Shown here: positions 7,156 through 14,802 of the stretch, piece by piece
How the letters are laid out: each line of letters starts with the position of its first letter
How positions within the stretch are numbered: position 1 is the first letter of the stretch
Source: DATKWD01 sp035529695
Lineage (GTDB): Bacteria; Actinomycetota; Acidimicrobiia; Acidimicrobiales; Salinilacustritrichaceae
Assembly: GCA_035529695.1 (NCBI GenBank)
Contig: DATKWD010000090.1
Coordinates: 1 to 17,737 of the forward strand
Direction of reading: 5' to 3'
Length of the DNA stretch: 17,737 nt
The notes under the pieces: model-generated
Database searches by the model: none
Told to the model about the DNA's origin: nothing
Seen by the model: the letters and a program-made list of their open reading frames with translations, nothing else
Made by a program: the position numbers and the translations under genes

Positions 7156-8544
7156 TCAGGCCGGCCGCGAGCCGTACTCCTCGAGCTTCTCGATCGCCGG
7201 GCCGAGCCAGGTCGCGATGGCATCGTTGGCCGCGGGTCCGGTGCTTCCGTCGTCGGTCTCGGCGCCGCTGAACGCATCGAGACGAGCGTTCGCCAGCCAG
7301 CCTGCAAGGTCGGGATCGAAGAACCACTGCATCCCGTTGAGGAAGTTGCCCTTGGTGGTCTCGACGTAGTCGACTGCGGTGTCCGGGTGCGGCACCACCG
7401 TGCACAGCTCGTTCTTCCTCGACTCGTCGTCGAGTGATTGTTCGACGTGGGCGATGAAGGCTGCGCTGAACACCTGCTGACATGGCCGCACGGTCTGGAG
7501 TGTGATGTGGTCGCCGTTGAAGATCGGCATGGCGGGTCGCCGTTCCAGACCGTCGGCGGTGCAGTCGACGTGCAGGGTGCTCGGGGTGGTCGGGATCGCC
7601 CCGTCGTCGAGCACGATCTGGTCGGGGCCGATGCGCTGCACCCGACCCATCCGGATCACGTTGTCGATGCGACGAAGCTCGGCCAGTTCGGCCTTGGTGA
7701 CCGTGGCGCAGCGGTACATCGTCGGTCGGATGTCGGGGTCGAGACGGAGCAGCTGGCCCGATGCCTCGAGCCGGTCGAACATGTCGTCGACCGAGGTCGA
7801 CTCGGCGATGTCGCGCAACTGGCCACCGAAGCCTTCGGCGGCCCGGTCCGGCGACTCGAGTCCCGGCTGGATGTTGGCTCGGTTGAGCAGCCACGAGTCG
7901 CGCGGCATGACCCACCGGATCGAGTCAGGATCGACGCCCTGAGCCAGAAGCCAGAGACACGCGTCCATGCCTGTCTTGCCTGCGCCGATCACGACGTACC
8001 CGTCGGGCGGCTCGGACGTGTGCACCAGGTCGTTGAGCGGAATCAACTGCACGCCGTCGTCGATCTCGTACTTCGGTGGGGTCGTCGAGGGGACCGACAC
8101 GTGCATGTAGGTGGCGTCGACGACGGTGGCATCGGATGAGACCGTGTGGACCTCGCCCGTCACGTTCGAACGGAACCGACGGTCGCCCTCGTAGGTGCAC
8201 ATCGGATGCCACTCGACCCGGCCCGACGGCAGGAAGTCGCGGTGCAGCACGTTGTCGAAGTAGGCCACCACCTCCGAACCCGTGGCCAGTTCGAACAGGC
8301 CCGCATTCGGACCCACGGCGTCGATCGTGCCTTCGCCGAGTTCCCGGGAGTTCACGCCGTAGAACGCGGAGGGCTGGTGGAGCCGCACGAAAGGGTACGA
8401 GTCATTCCAGTGACCTCCCGGTCGGGCCCGACGCTCGACGAGCACCACGCGTGCATCGGTCTCGGTGAGCAGCACGTCGGTGAAGGCCATCCCCATGGCG
8501 CCTCCACCGACCACCAGGTAGTCGGCATCGATCACGGTCACCAC
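7156..8544 (-). CDS. FAD-dependent oxidoreductase (monooxygenase-like, two Rossmann folds)
   Basis: From the GTG at 8544 the protein has 462 residues. The N-terminal FAD Rossmann motif VVGGGAMG (about 11-18) is followed by ERRARPGGHWNDSYPFVRLH, which resembles the FAD-contacting region of flavin-containing and Baeyer-Villiger-type monooxygenases. A second nucleotide-binding motif, VVIGAGKTG (about 184-192), suits NADPH. Three GTG codons at 8544, 8541 and 8535 are all possible starts and barely change the product; the longer open frame upstream crosses the palindromic element and is unlikely to be coding. The substrate is not evident. Classical BVMO and FMO fingerprint motifs are not intact, so I call it only an FAD-dependent oxidoreductase. 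It is followed by the GNAT gene in a likely operon and is divergent from the nitronate monooxygenase gene. Confidence 0.85.
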   Translation of the reverse strand: MVTVIDADYLVVGGGAMGMAFTDVLLTETDARVVLVERRARPGGHWNDSYPFVRLHQPSAFYGVNSRELGEGTIDAVGPNAGLFELATGSEVVAYFDNVLHRDFLPSGRVEWHPMCTYEGDRRFRSNVTGEVHTVSSDATVVDATYMHVSVPSTTPPKYEIDDGVQLIPLNDLVHTSEPPDGYVVIGAGKTGMDACLWLLAQGVDPDSIRWVMPRDSWLLNRANIQPGLESPDRAAEGFGGQLRDIAESTSVDDMFDRLEASGQLLRLDPDIRPTMYRCATVTKAELAELRRIDNVIRMGRVQRIGPDQIVLDDGAIPTTPSTLHVDCTADGLERRPAMPIFNGDHITLQTVRPCQQVFSAAFIAHVEQSLDDESRKNELCTVVPHPDTAVDYVETTKGNFLNGMQWFFDPDLAGWLANARLDAFSGAETDDGSTGPAANDAIATWLGPAIEKLEEYGSRPA

Positions 8545-8572
8545 GCGACCGTACCCGCCCGCTCCACCCCAC

Positions 8573-8621
8573 GATCCTCGTTGTTCTCCCGCCAATAGTT
8601 GGCCGTAGGACAACGAGGATC
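8573..8621. repeat. Palindromic element with 12-bp perfect arms and a nested hairpin
   Basis: GATCCTCGTTGT (8573-8584) and ACAACGAGGATC (8610-8621) are perfect reverse complements. Inside them lies a second hairpin, GCCAA-TAG-TTGGC (8591-8603). The element is 29 bases upstream of the oxidoreductase start on the minus strand and inside the divergent intergenic region. It could be a dispersed palindromic repeat, a structured 5' leader, or an operator. Confidence 0.8.
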
Positions 8622-8686
8622 CGGGTTGGGATCGGGATCGAGTCGGGTGTGCCGCTTCGGGTGGCGCGATCAGCAGGACCGCAGAC

Positions 8687-8720
8687 GCGAACCTGGCGTC
8701 GGGTGTGGCACTAGGTTCGC
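8687..8720. promoter_or_regulatory. 8-bp inverted repeat in the divergent intergenic region (possible operator)
   Basis: GCGAACCT (8687-8694) and AGGTTCGC (8713-8720) are perfect reverse complements spaced by 18 bases. They lie 55 bases upstream of the nitronate monooxygenase start. The half-site spacing could suit a dimeric regulator. The rest of the 230-bp region 8545-8774 shows no clear -35/-10 pair and no ORF I would support. Confidence 0.35.
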
Positions 8721-8774
8721 CGCGCCTGCCCGCGCTCGGGCCGGCCACGACCGAATCGCGACCGGAGTCCCATC

Positions 8775-9920
8775 ATGCGAACCACCGCCGGCGACGCCGT
8801 CGGCATCGAGTTCCCGATCTTCGCCTTCTCGCACTGCCGTGACGTCGTCGCCGCCGTCTCCAGGGCCGGCGGTCTCGGCGTGCTCGGCGCGGTCGCGCAC
8901 ACCCCTGAGCAGCTCGAGATCGACCTCCAGTGGATCGAGGACGAGATCGGCGACCTTCCCTACGGCGTCGATCTCATCATCCCGGCCAAGTATGCCGGTG
9001 ACGAGAACGACGGCTTCACCGTCGACGACGTGGTCCAGCTCCTCCCGATCGAGCACAAGGAGTTCGTGCAGGACATCCTCGCCCGCTACGAGGTGCCCGA
9101 CCTGCCAGCCGAGCCGACGAGCAGCGGTCGGGGTCTGGCCCGAGCCGGGGCCGCGGCTCCCTTCTCGGCCGCCACGGCAGGCCCGCAGCTCGACATCGCC
9201 CTCGCCCACCGGACGCCGTTCGTCGCCAACGCCCTCGGCCCTCCGCCTCAGTTCATGATCGATCGGGTGAAGGAGGAGGGCCGCTTGGTCGGGGCCCTCG
9301 CCGGCACGGCCGTTCACGCTGAGCGCCACGTCGCTGCCGGTGTCGACATCATCATCGCCCAGGGGTCCGAAGCCGGGGGTCACACCGGAGAGATCGGAAC
9401 GATGGTGCTCGTGCCCGAGATCGTCGATGCCGTCGGTGAGGTCCCGGTGCTCGCCGCCGGGGGCATCGGCCGCGGCCGTCAACTGGCGGCATCGTTGGCC
9501 CTCGGCGCGCAGGGCGTGTGGTGCGGTTCGGTCTGGCTCACCACCGATGAAGCCGAGACCCACCCGGTGGTGAAGCAGAAGTTCCTCGGTGCGACCTCGG
9601 CCGACACCATCAGGTCGCGGTCGATCACCGGCAAGCATGCACGCATGCTCAAGTCGGCCTGGACCGAGGAGTGGGATCGAGAAGACACCCCTGACCCGCT
9701 CGGGATGCCGCTCCAGCCGATCCTCACCGCAGCCGCCCAGGCCCGTATCAACCGGGCTGCACACAACCCGGGCTCGGGCGCGGAGAAGCTGGCGAACTAC
9801 TTCGTCGGGCAGATCGTCGGCTCGATGAACCAGCGCAAGACATCCGCGCAGGTCGTGCTCGACATGATCGACGAATACATCGACACGGTGCATTCGATGC
9901 AGACGCAGTTGGAGGCATGA
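8775..9920 (+). CDS. Nitronate monooxygenase family protein (2-nitropropane dioxygenase-like)
   Basis: A 381-residue FMN-dependent TIM-barrel protein. The N-terminal FPIFAFSHCRDVVAAVSRAGGLGVLG segment (about 13-38) is the family's first barrel strand and FMN region. AQGSEAGGHTG (about 195-205) contains the invariant glycine-rich loop, with His203 aligning with the catalytic/FMN-contacting His (His183 in the Pseudomonas aeruginosa enzyme). AAGGIGRGRQ (about 227-236) is the phosphate-binding loop. The family oxidises alkyl nitronates, though some homologues are NADH:quinone reductases or enoyl reductases, so the substrate is uncertain. An extra helical stretch of about 70 residues (about 75-140) makes it slightly longer than class I enzymes. 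The start is the ATG at 8775. The downstream epimerase gene overlaps it by four bases (ATGA), which indicates an operon. Confidence 0.9.
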   Translation: MRTTAGDAVGIEFPIFAFSHCRDVVAAVSRAGGLGVLGAVAHTPEQLEIDLQWIEDEIGDLPYGVDLIIPAKYAGDENDGFTVDDVVQLLPIEHKEFVQDILARYEVPDLPAEPTSSGRGLARAGAAAPFSAATAGPQLDIALAHRTPFVANALGPPPQFMIDRVKEEGRLVGALAGTAVHAERHVAAGVDIIIAQGSEAGGHTGEIGTMVLVPEIVDAVGEVPVLAAGGIGRGRQLAASLALGAQGVWCGSVWLTTDEAETHPVVKQKFLGATSADTIRSRSITGKHARMLKSAWTEEWDREDTPDPLGMPLQPILTAAAQARINRAAHNPGSGAEKLANYFVGQIVGSMNQRKTSAQVVLDMIDEYIDTVHSMQTQLEA

Positions 9921-10858
9921 CGATGAAGGTCGGCATCTCGGGAGTACTCGGGTTCATCGGCGGCACCCTTGCCGCCCGCTATCGAGGCCAGGGCCACGAC
10001 GTGGTCGGCATCGACGCGGTTGCGGACGGCTCGGATCCGACGGTCGTCGCAGCCGACATCGTCGAACGCGGCCCGTGGGAAGACGTGTTCGCCGGGTGCG
10101 ACCTCGTGATCCACACCGCAGCGGTCGTCGCCAACCACGCACCCGACGACCGGATGTGGGGCGTGAACGTGCTCGGAACGAGCCGGGTCCTTCAGGCCGC
10201 GATCGCCGCCGGCGTGCCACGATTCGTGCACCTGTCGTCGGTCCGGGCGTACTCGGACCTGGGGTTCCCTGACGGCGTCGACGAGGCGTGGCCCATTCGC
10301 ACCGACGGCCACGGGTATGTCGACACCAAGGTCGCGAGCGAGCAGGTCGTGCTCCAGGCACACGCCGAGAGCGATGTCGACGTCACCGTGATCCGTCCCG
10401 GTGACGTCTACGGGCCGAGGTCGGTCCCGTGGACCGAGTGGCCGGTGATGGGAATCCCGATGGGGTTCTTCCTCGTGCCGAGCGAGGGTGGGATCTTCAG
10501 CCCCGTGTACGTCGACAACCTGGTGGACGGCATCGTGCTGGGCGCCGGTGACGAGGGTCGGGGACAGGTGTTCAATGTCAGCGACGGTGTCGGGGTCGAC
10601 AACGAGGAGTTCTTCGGGCACTACGCCCGCATGTTGCACACCGAGCTTCCGGTTGCGCCTGCGGCCGAGATCGCCGAGATCCACGAGGCAGCGGGCCTGG
10701 GTGCCGACACCGTCGACTACTTCCTTCGGCAGGGGACCTATTCGATCGACAAGGCCCGGCGAGTGCTCGGGTACGAACCGGCCGTCGACGTGGCCGAGGG
10801 CATGGCCCGCACCGAGACGTGGCTCCGTTCTGAGGGTCGCTTGCCCGAAACGGGCTAG
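9917..10858 (+). CDS. NAD-dependent epimerase/dehydratase family protein (extended SDR)
   Basis: A 313-residue extended SDR. The NAD-binding motif is GVLGFIG (about 9-15), with Asp33 at the end of the second strand suggesting NAD preference. HTAAVV follows at about 66-71. The catalytic residues are Ser107/Ser108 in HLSSVRAYS and Tyr134-x3-Lys138 in GYVDTK. IRPGDVYGPRSVPW is the usual substrate-domain entry. The family epimerises, dehydrates or reduces nucleotide sugars, steroids or other alcohols; the substrate is not evident. The ATG at 9917 overlaps the upstream stop (ATGA), and an in-frame ATG at 9923 is a near-equivalent alternative. The gene ends in TAG at 10856-10858, sharing a CTAG with the convergent luciferase-like gene. 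Confidence 0.9.
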   Translation: MTMKVGISGVLGFIGGTLAARYRGQGHDVVGIDAVADGSDPTVVAADIVERGPWEDVFAGCDLVIHTAAVVANHAPDDRMWGVNVLGTSRVLQAAIAAGVPRFVHLSSVRAYSDLGFPDGVDEAWPIRTDGHGYVDTKVASEQVVLQAHAESDVDVTVIRPGDVYGPRSVPWTEWPVMGIPMGFFLVPSEGGIFSPVYVDNLVDGIVLGAGDEGRGQVFNVSDGVGVDNEEFFGHYARMLHTELPVAPAAEIAEIHEAAGLGADTVDYFLRQGTYSIDKARRVLGYEPAVDVAEGMARTETWLRSEGRLPETG

Positions 10859-11850
10859 ACGCCGGCCGCCTCCGCGAACCGTTCGAGTTCGCCGGCGATG
10901 TCGTCCCCCGCAGGTTGGTAGGCGATCTCGGTGAGGCCGGCCTCGGCGTAGCCCTCGAGAGCCATCCTCCACTCGTCCGTCGAACGGGCCATGCCGAGCA
11001 TGGTGATCGCCTCGCCGTTGACGGCCTTGGCGTCGTGCTCGCTGAGGCCGATCAGGTGGCCGGCGTGGATGGCGAGGTGGCGCGAGCCCTCGGGCTCGGC
11101 CGCCTCGAGCGAGTCGCACCACGCGCTGCCGTTGGGAAGGCCTTCGACCATCGCTCTTCCGCCGATCTCGTACATGCCGTGGTACACGAGTGCAGCGGCA
11201 TGACCCGCGGCGTCCATCACCCGCGGCGAGTCGGCCGACTCGCCGTCGGCGAGGACCGTGCCGAACTGGAGCGACACGGTCCAGTCCCATCCCTCGGGCA
11301 CCTCGTTCGGCATCGTGAGGAAGACACCGGCTGCGTCGATCTCGCGAGCGTGGCCGAGTCCCTTCGGACCGGTTGCGCCGAGCACGATCGGCACGTCCAG
11401 GGGTCGGGTGGCGCCGAATCCCTCGGTCATCAACAGCTCGATCGGCTCGCCTCCCCACTCGGCCCTCTCGCCCCGGAGCAGCGCCATGAGGCAGTCGACG
11501 TACGAACGGGTCCAGGCCCACGTCAGCGCCTTCTTACCCATGGTCAGGCGTGCGGTGTATCCGGTGCCGATCGCGACGGCGACCCGACCGGGCGCCATGG
11601 CTTCGAGCATGGCGATCGCCGCGGCGTTCGTGATCGGATGGCGGAGATGAGGCACCAGCACGGCCGGCCCGAGGCCGATGGTGTCGGTCCGATCGGCGGC
11701 CAGAGCGAGCATTGCCCACACGTCCGGATAGAGGGCGGGGGAGTCGTAGGCCCACGCTCGCGAGTAGCCGAGTGATTCGGCGATGCGGATGTGATCGGGC
11801 GTGTCGAGCGAGGTGGCGAAGGCGGCCGAGAGAGTGAGCGGTGGCGTCAT
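10855..11850 (-). CDS. Luciferase-like (LLM class) flavin/F420-dependent monooxygenase
   Basis: From the ATG at 11850 the protein has 331 residues, a normal length for single-chain bacterial luciferase-like monooxygenases with a TIM barrel. Supporting segments are HIRIAESLGYSRAWAYDSP (about 20-38), the strand TIGLGPAVLVPHLRHPITNA with its conserved RHP, the GRVAVAIGTGYTARL glycine-rich loop, and DVPIVLGATGPKGL. These fit the F420-dependent subgroup common in actinobacteria, but use of FMN cannot be excluded. The open frame upstream to 12069 runs into the oxygenase gene and is not part of this gene. AAAGGGG just before the ATG is a ribosome binding site with rather short spacing. It is the last gene of the leftward operon, 20 bases after the PhyH-like gene. 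Confidence 0.88.
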   Translation of the reverse strand: MTPPLTLSAAFATSLDTPDHIRIAESLGYSRAWAYDSPALYPDVWAMLALAADRTDTIGLGPAVLVPHLRHPITNAAAIAMLEAMAPGRVAVAIGTGYTARLTMGKKALTWAWTRSYVDCLMALLRGERAEWGGEPIELLMTEGFGATRPLDVPIVLGATGPKGLGHAREIDAAGVFLTMPNEVPEGWDWTVSLQFGTVLADGESADSPRVMDAAGHAAALVYHGMYEIGGRAMVEGLPNGSAWCDSLEAAEPEGSRHLAIHAGHLIGLSEHDAKAVNGEAITMLGMARSTDEWRMALEGYAEAGLTEIAYQPAGDDIAGELERFAEAAGV

Positions 11851-11870
11851 GACCCCTTTGCTATCAGCGA

Positions 11871-12740
11871 TCAACCAAGTGAGCGGTACGGCCCGATGTC
11901 CATGCTCGGATAACGCGCCTGGGTGTCGGCCAGGGTCTGGTCGTCCCAGTAGTCGTGGCCCGGTGGCGGGAAGCCGAAGAGGTCGCGCTCGCGCACCGAC
12001 ATGCGCTCGACCATCTCGGTCCAGCCGGGTGAGAGCGCGTGCTGCGGCCAGGCCATCTTGCCGATCCACGGCAGGCCGTTGGGCGCATAGTCCGCGAGCA
12101 GGGCGAACCGGCTGGCCTGGTCGCCTGTCATCGCCGAGCCGCGATGGAGGACGTCGGTCGTGTAGAGAAACAGGCTGCCCGCCGGTCCGGTGATCGAGAC
12201 CTCGTGGTCGAACAGCTCGCCGAAGGGCAGTTCGCGCGGCACCAATGGCACGGCATCACCGATCGCCCGTGGGATGACCTTTGTGGGCCCGTCGGCCTCG
12301 GTCACGTCGGACAGCAGGACGAACGTCGTCAGCTGCGGCCACCGAAGATCACGGCGCGGCACCACGAGACTGTGGTTGCCATAGTCGCGATGGTGCGGCT
12401 GGTCGTAGTCGATCGAACCCGAGTACTTGGCCCAGAGTTCCATCTTGTAGAGCTGCACGTCCGACGTCCCACAGAACCGCTCGGCGGCGTCGACGAGATC
12501 AGGGTGGAAGGCGAGCCGGTTGAGATCCCATGACTGGTGGGGCCCGAGTCGGAGCCCGGCGAACTGGTGGCGAGTCAGACGTTCGTGTTTCTGAGGATCA
12601 GCGAAGTAGTCGTCGGGTCGAGGGAACTCGAGAAACAGGCCCTCGGTCGCGGCGGCGAGTTCCGCGGGCGCGACAAAGCCTTCCATCACTGCGAACCCGT
12701 CGGTGCGGACCGCGTCGAGAACGTGGTCGTCGACCCGCAT
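11871..12740 (-). CDS. Phytanoyl-CoA dioxygenase (PhyH) family Fe(II)/2-oxoglutarate oxygenase
   Basis: A 289-residue protein with the PhyH double-stranded beta-helix layout. The iron ligands are visible as His117-x-Asp119 in PHHRDYGNHS and the distal His199 in DVLHRGS. Arg211 in SRFALL is placed to bind the 2-oxoglutarate carboxylate. The N-terminal DGFAVMEGFVAPAEL is the common entry segment of the family. It would hydroxylate an aliphatic or acyl substrate in the cytoplasm using oxygen, Fe(II) and 2-oxoglutarate. The ATG at 12740 lies 6 bases after the stop of the lipoprotein gene, so the two are almost certainly cotranscribed, and the luciferase-like gene follows 20 bases later. The substrate is unknown; related bacterial enzymes act on natural-product and lipid substrates. 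Confidence 0.92.
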   Translation of the reverse strand: MRVDDHVLDAVRTDGFAVMEGFVAPAELAAATEGLFLEFPRPDDYFADPQKHERLTRHQFAGLRLGPHQSWDLNRLAFHPDLVDAAERFCGTSDVQLYKMELWAKYSGSIDYDQPHHRDYGNHSLVVPRRDLRWPQLTTFVLLSDVTEADGPTKVIPRAIGDAVPLVPRELPFGELFDHEVSITGPAGSLFLYTTDVLHRGSAMTGDQASRFALLADYAPNGLPWIGKMAWPQHALSPGWTEMVERMSVRERDLFGFPPPGHDYWDDQTLADTQARYPSMDIGPYRSLG

Positions 12741-12746
12741 GTCCGG

Positions 12747-14783
12747 CTACCCGCCGGGCACCGCGTTGCAGGGCACCCCACCACAGGTGTCGATGATGCC
12801 GCCATCGGGCTGGAAGAACGCGGCGATCTGGTCGTACGCGACCGGCACCCGCCGCACGTCCTCGTGCGGATCGTCACCGTCGCGGGGCGCCGTGTTGGTC
12901 GTCGGTGGCAGCGGCGCGCCGCTGTCGAACATGACGACGGCCGAGCCGAGGTGCGGGGAGCTCTCGATGGCTGGGATTCCGAAGAACGGCTCGACGTCGT
13001 TGGTGCGGTCCGGCGCCACGGCTGGAGTGAGCACCGATGCACCCATCGAACGGGCCATCACCTCCGTGGCGACGTTGGCGACCTGGTGGTCGCCGAGGGC
13101 GCCTTGCACCAAAGCGGTCTTCTCGGCGACTCCGGGCAGTGGATCGGTGTAGTGGTTCACGTACCCGTTGCCTTCGCCACGGTCCCAGAGCATCTGCGCC
13201 ACGAGGATCCCGAGGGCCTGATCGAGCTTGTCGGGATAGGCCGGGTCGAGGATTGCCTGGTAGATGTCGAAGTCGATGCTCCGGTTGAGCAGGGTGCTGT
13301 AGTTGACTCCCGCCACCCCGAACACCCCTTTGTCCCAGTCGAGCGACACCGCCGTCGACACCGGGCCCATGATCCCGCCCTGGCTGATGCCGTAGTAGTA
13401 GAGCTCGTCGGTGTCGACGAGGCGGCCGCCGTCCTCGGTCTGGAATGCAGGATCGGCGGCCAGCCCGTCGGCGTGCTTCAGCAGCCGCCCGAGGAAGAGG
13501 TGGTTGAGGTGACCTTGGAGGAGCCGGTCGGCCAGCGTCGGGAAGTTGCTCACGTCCTGGAGCGTGGTGATGGCGTTGGGAACGTCTTCTTCGGCCATGC
13601 CGATCAGGTCGGTGCCGCACACGACGTAGTTGTGGTTCTCGGCGAGCAACGTCGGACCGGCCGAGGTGGTTTGGCGGTGGGTGCCCAGCAGCCCGTGTCC
13701 GTAGACGACACCGGCACCGGGATCGTCGGCGCTCGTCGCCCCGGTGATCTGGCAGCTGAACGGCGCCGTCCAGATTCCGTTGGGCTCGGGGAGGTCGGGA
13801 TCGACGATCAGATTGAGCGAAGTGCCCGGCGCCCCGTCGTCCGCGAGGTAGAGCGGGATCTCGAAGGTCCCCGTGATCACCCGGCGATCGTTGTCGACAT
13901 CCTCGGTGACCTCGTCGACGGTGAACGCCGGCGCGGCGTCGCCGAGCTGGTCGAAGGCATCGTCGCGCATGTGGAGCAACGGACCGGTCAGGCTCTCGGT
14001 CGAGATGACGGTGAAGTCCCAGGCGATGGTGAGCTCGTCACGGGCGACCCCGGCTGCCTCGAGATCGTCGAAGACCTGTTCCATCGCGGGCCGACGCGAC
14101 TCGACCTCGGGGACGTCGGTCTCGAGCCGGTCGCGATAGGCGCGGAACGCGTCTGTCGGTTCGATCGGCGCACCATCAGCGTCGACCAGGTTGCGCAACC
14201 CGATCACGATCCGGTGGCCGTCGGGGTAGTTGACCCCGGGCCGGAGAAACAGACCACGCCGTCGGTCGGTCGGCGCGTTGGCATCCAGCTCGGCCCAGTG
14301 AGGCCAGCGCTCGCCGGCGGTTGCGTCGATGACGACGCTGCCGGAGTCGTCATCGAGTGACCGGGCCAGATCGGTGACGGGTGGGAGGTTCGAGTCCGCT
14401 GGATCGAGGCCGGGAAGGTGGACGAGCGCGGCACTGCCTGGGCTGAACCCGTCGTTGCGGTTCTGGCGGCTGACGTCGATGTGCACGCCCTCGACGTTCG
14501 CCGGCATCGACAGCGGGTCGAGTGACACCCTCCGCCCCGTCTCGGAGCCCGGGTCCTCGACGGTCAGCGCGTCCGACGGGAACGGGAGTGCGCAGATCTC
14601 GCCCACCACCTCACACCTGCCGGGGCTCTCGACGTCGAGGTCGATCGTGCCGGCGAACTCGGTCGGAGCGACCGCCGGGTCCTCGGCCGCGTCAGCGCCC
14701 GACGAGTCGCTGTCGCCCGAGCACGCTGCGGTGACGAGCGCAAGGCTGACGATGATCGCGACTCGGCAGGTGGTGGGGTTCAT
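12747..14783 (-). CDS. Secreted lipoprotein with alpha/beta-hydrolase (esterase/lipase-like) domain
   Basis: A 678-residue protein. Residues 1-21 form a lipoprotein signal peptide ending in LVTAAC, with Cys21 as the lipidated residue, followed by an acidic Ser/Asp-rich linker (about 22-40). An N-terminal beta-rich region (about 45-340) precedes an alpha/beta-hydrolase core. That core has the HG oxyanion motif (YGHGLLGTHR, about 361-370), the nucleophile elbow GISQGG with Ser467, and candidate acid and base residues Asp565 (ALGDHQV) and His640 (DDPHEDVRR). The architecture suggests a large cell-surface esterase or lipase, but no named family is assigned with certainty. The ATG at 14783 lies 19 bases after the SDR stop, and the PhyH-like gene follows 6 bases later. 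It is the only clearly exported product of the operon, so it probably supplies or receives the substrate outside the membrane. Confidence 0.85.
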   Translation of the reverse strand: MNPTTCRVAIIVSLALVTAACSGDSDSSGADAAEDPAVAPTEFAGTIDLDVESPGRCEVVGEICALPFPSDALTVEDPGSETGRRVSLDPLSMPANVEGVHIDVSRQNRNDGFSPGSAALVHLPGLDPADSNLPPVTDLARSLDDDSGSVVIDATAGERWPHWAELDANAPTDRRRGLFLRPGVNYPDGHRIVIGLRNLVDADGAPIEPTDAFRAYRDRLETDVPEVESRRPAMEQVFDDLEAAGVARDELTIAWDFTVISTESLTGPLLHMRDDAFDQLGDAAPAFTVDEVTEDVDNDRRVITGTFEIPLYLADDGAPGTSLNLIVDPDLPEPNGIWTAPFSCQITGATSADDPGAGVVYGHGLLGTHRQTTSAGPTLLAENHNYVVCGTDLIGMAEEDVPNAITTLQDVSNFPTLADRLLQGHLNHLFLGRLLKHADGLAADPAFQTEDGGRLVDTDELYYYGISQGGIMGPVSTAVSLDWDKGVFGVAGVNYSTLLNRSIDFDIYQAILDPAYPDKLDQALGILVAQMLWDRGEGNGYVNHYTDPLPGVAEKTALVQGALGDHQVANVATEVMARSMGASVLTPAVAPDRTNDVEPFFGIPAIESSPHLGSAVVMFDSGAPLPPTTNTAPRDGDDPHEDVRRVPVAYDQIAAFFQPDGGIIDTCGGVPCNAVPGG

Positions 14784-14802
14784 CGGGTCAGCGGGGGCGC
14801 AT

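Noticed and set aside
8545..8748. N-terminal extension of the FAD-dependent oxidoreductase to 8748
   Set aside because: The extra 68 residues precede the Rossmann strand, are Arg/Ser/Gly-rich, and run through the palindromic element, so a start at the GTG cluster 8535-8544 is more likely.
9797..11521. 574-codon minus-strand frame across the epimerase and luciferase-like genes
   Set aside because: It covers the wrong frame of two genes with intact catalytic motifs. The product is Arg/His/Asp-rich without similarity to known folds.
11851..12069. N-terminal extension of the luciferase-like gene
   Set aside because: It would overlap the PhyH-like coding region, is unlike the family, and the ATG at 11850 has a Shine-Dalgarno-like AAAGGGG.
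12537..14360. 607-codon plus-strand frame opposite the lipoprotein gene
   Set aside because: The minus-strand frame has a lipoprotein signal and hydrolase motifs. The antisense product is Val/Gly/Arg-rich without a recognisable domain.
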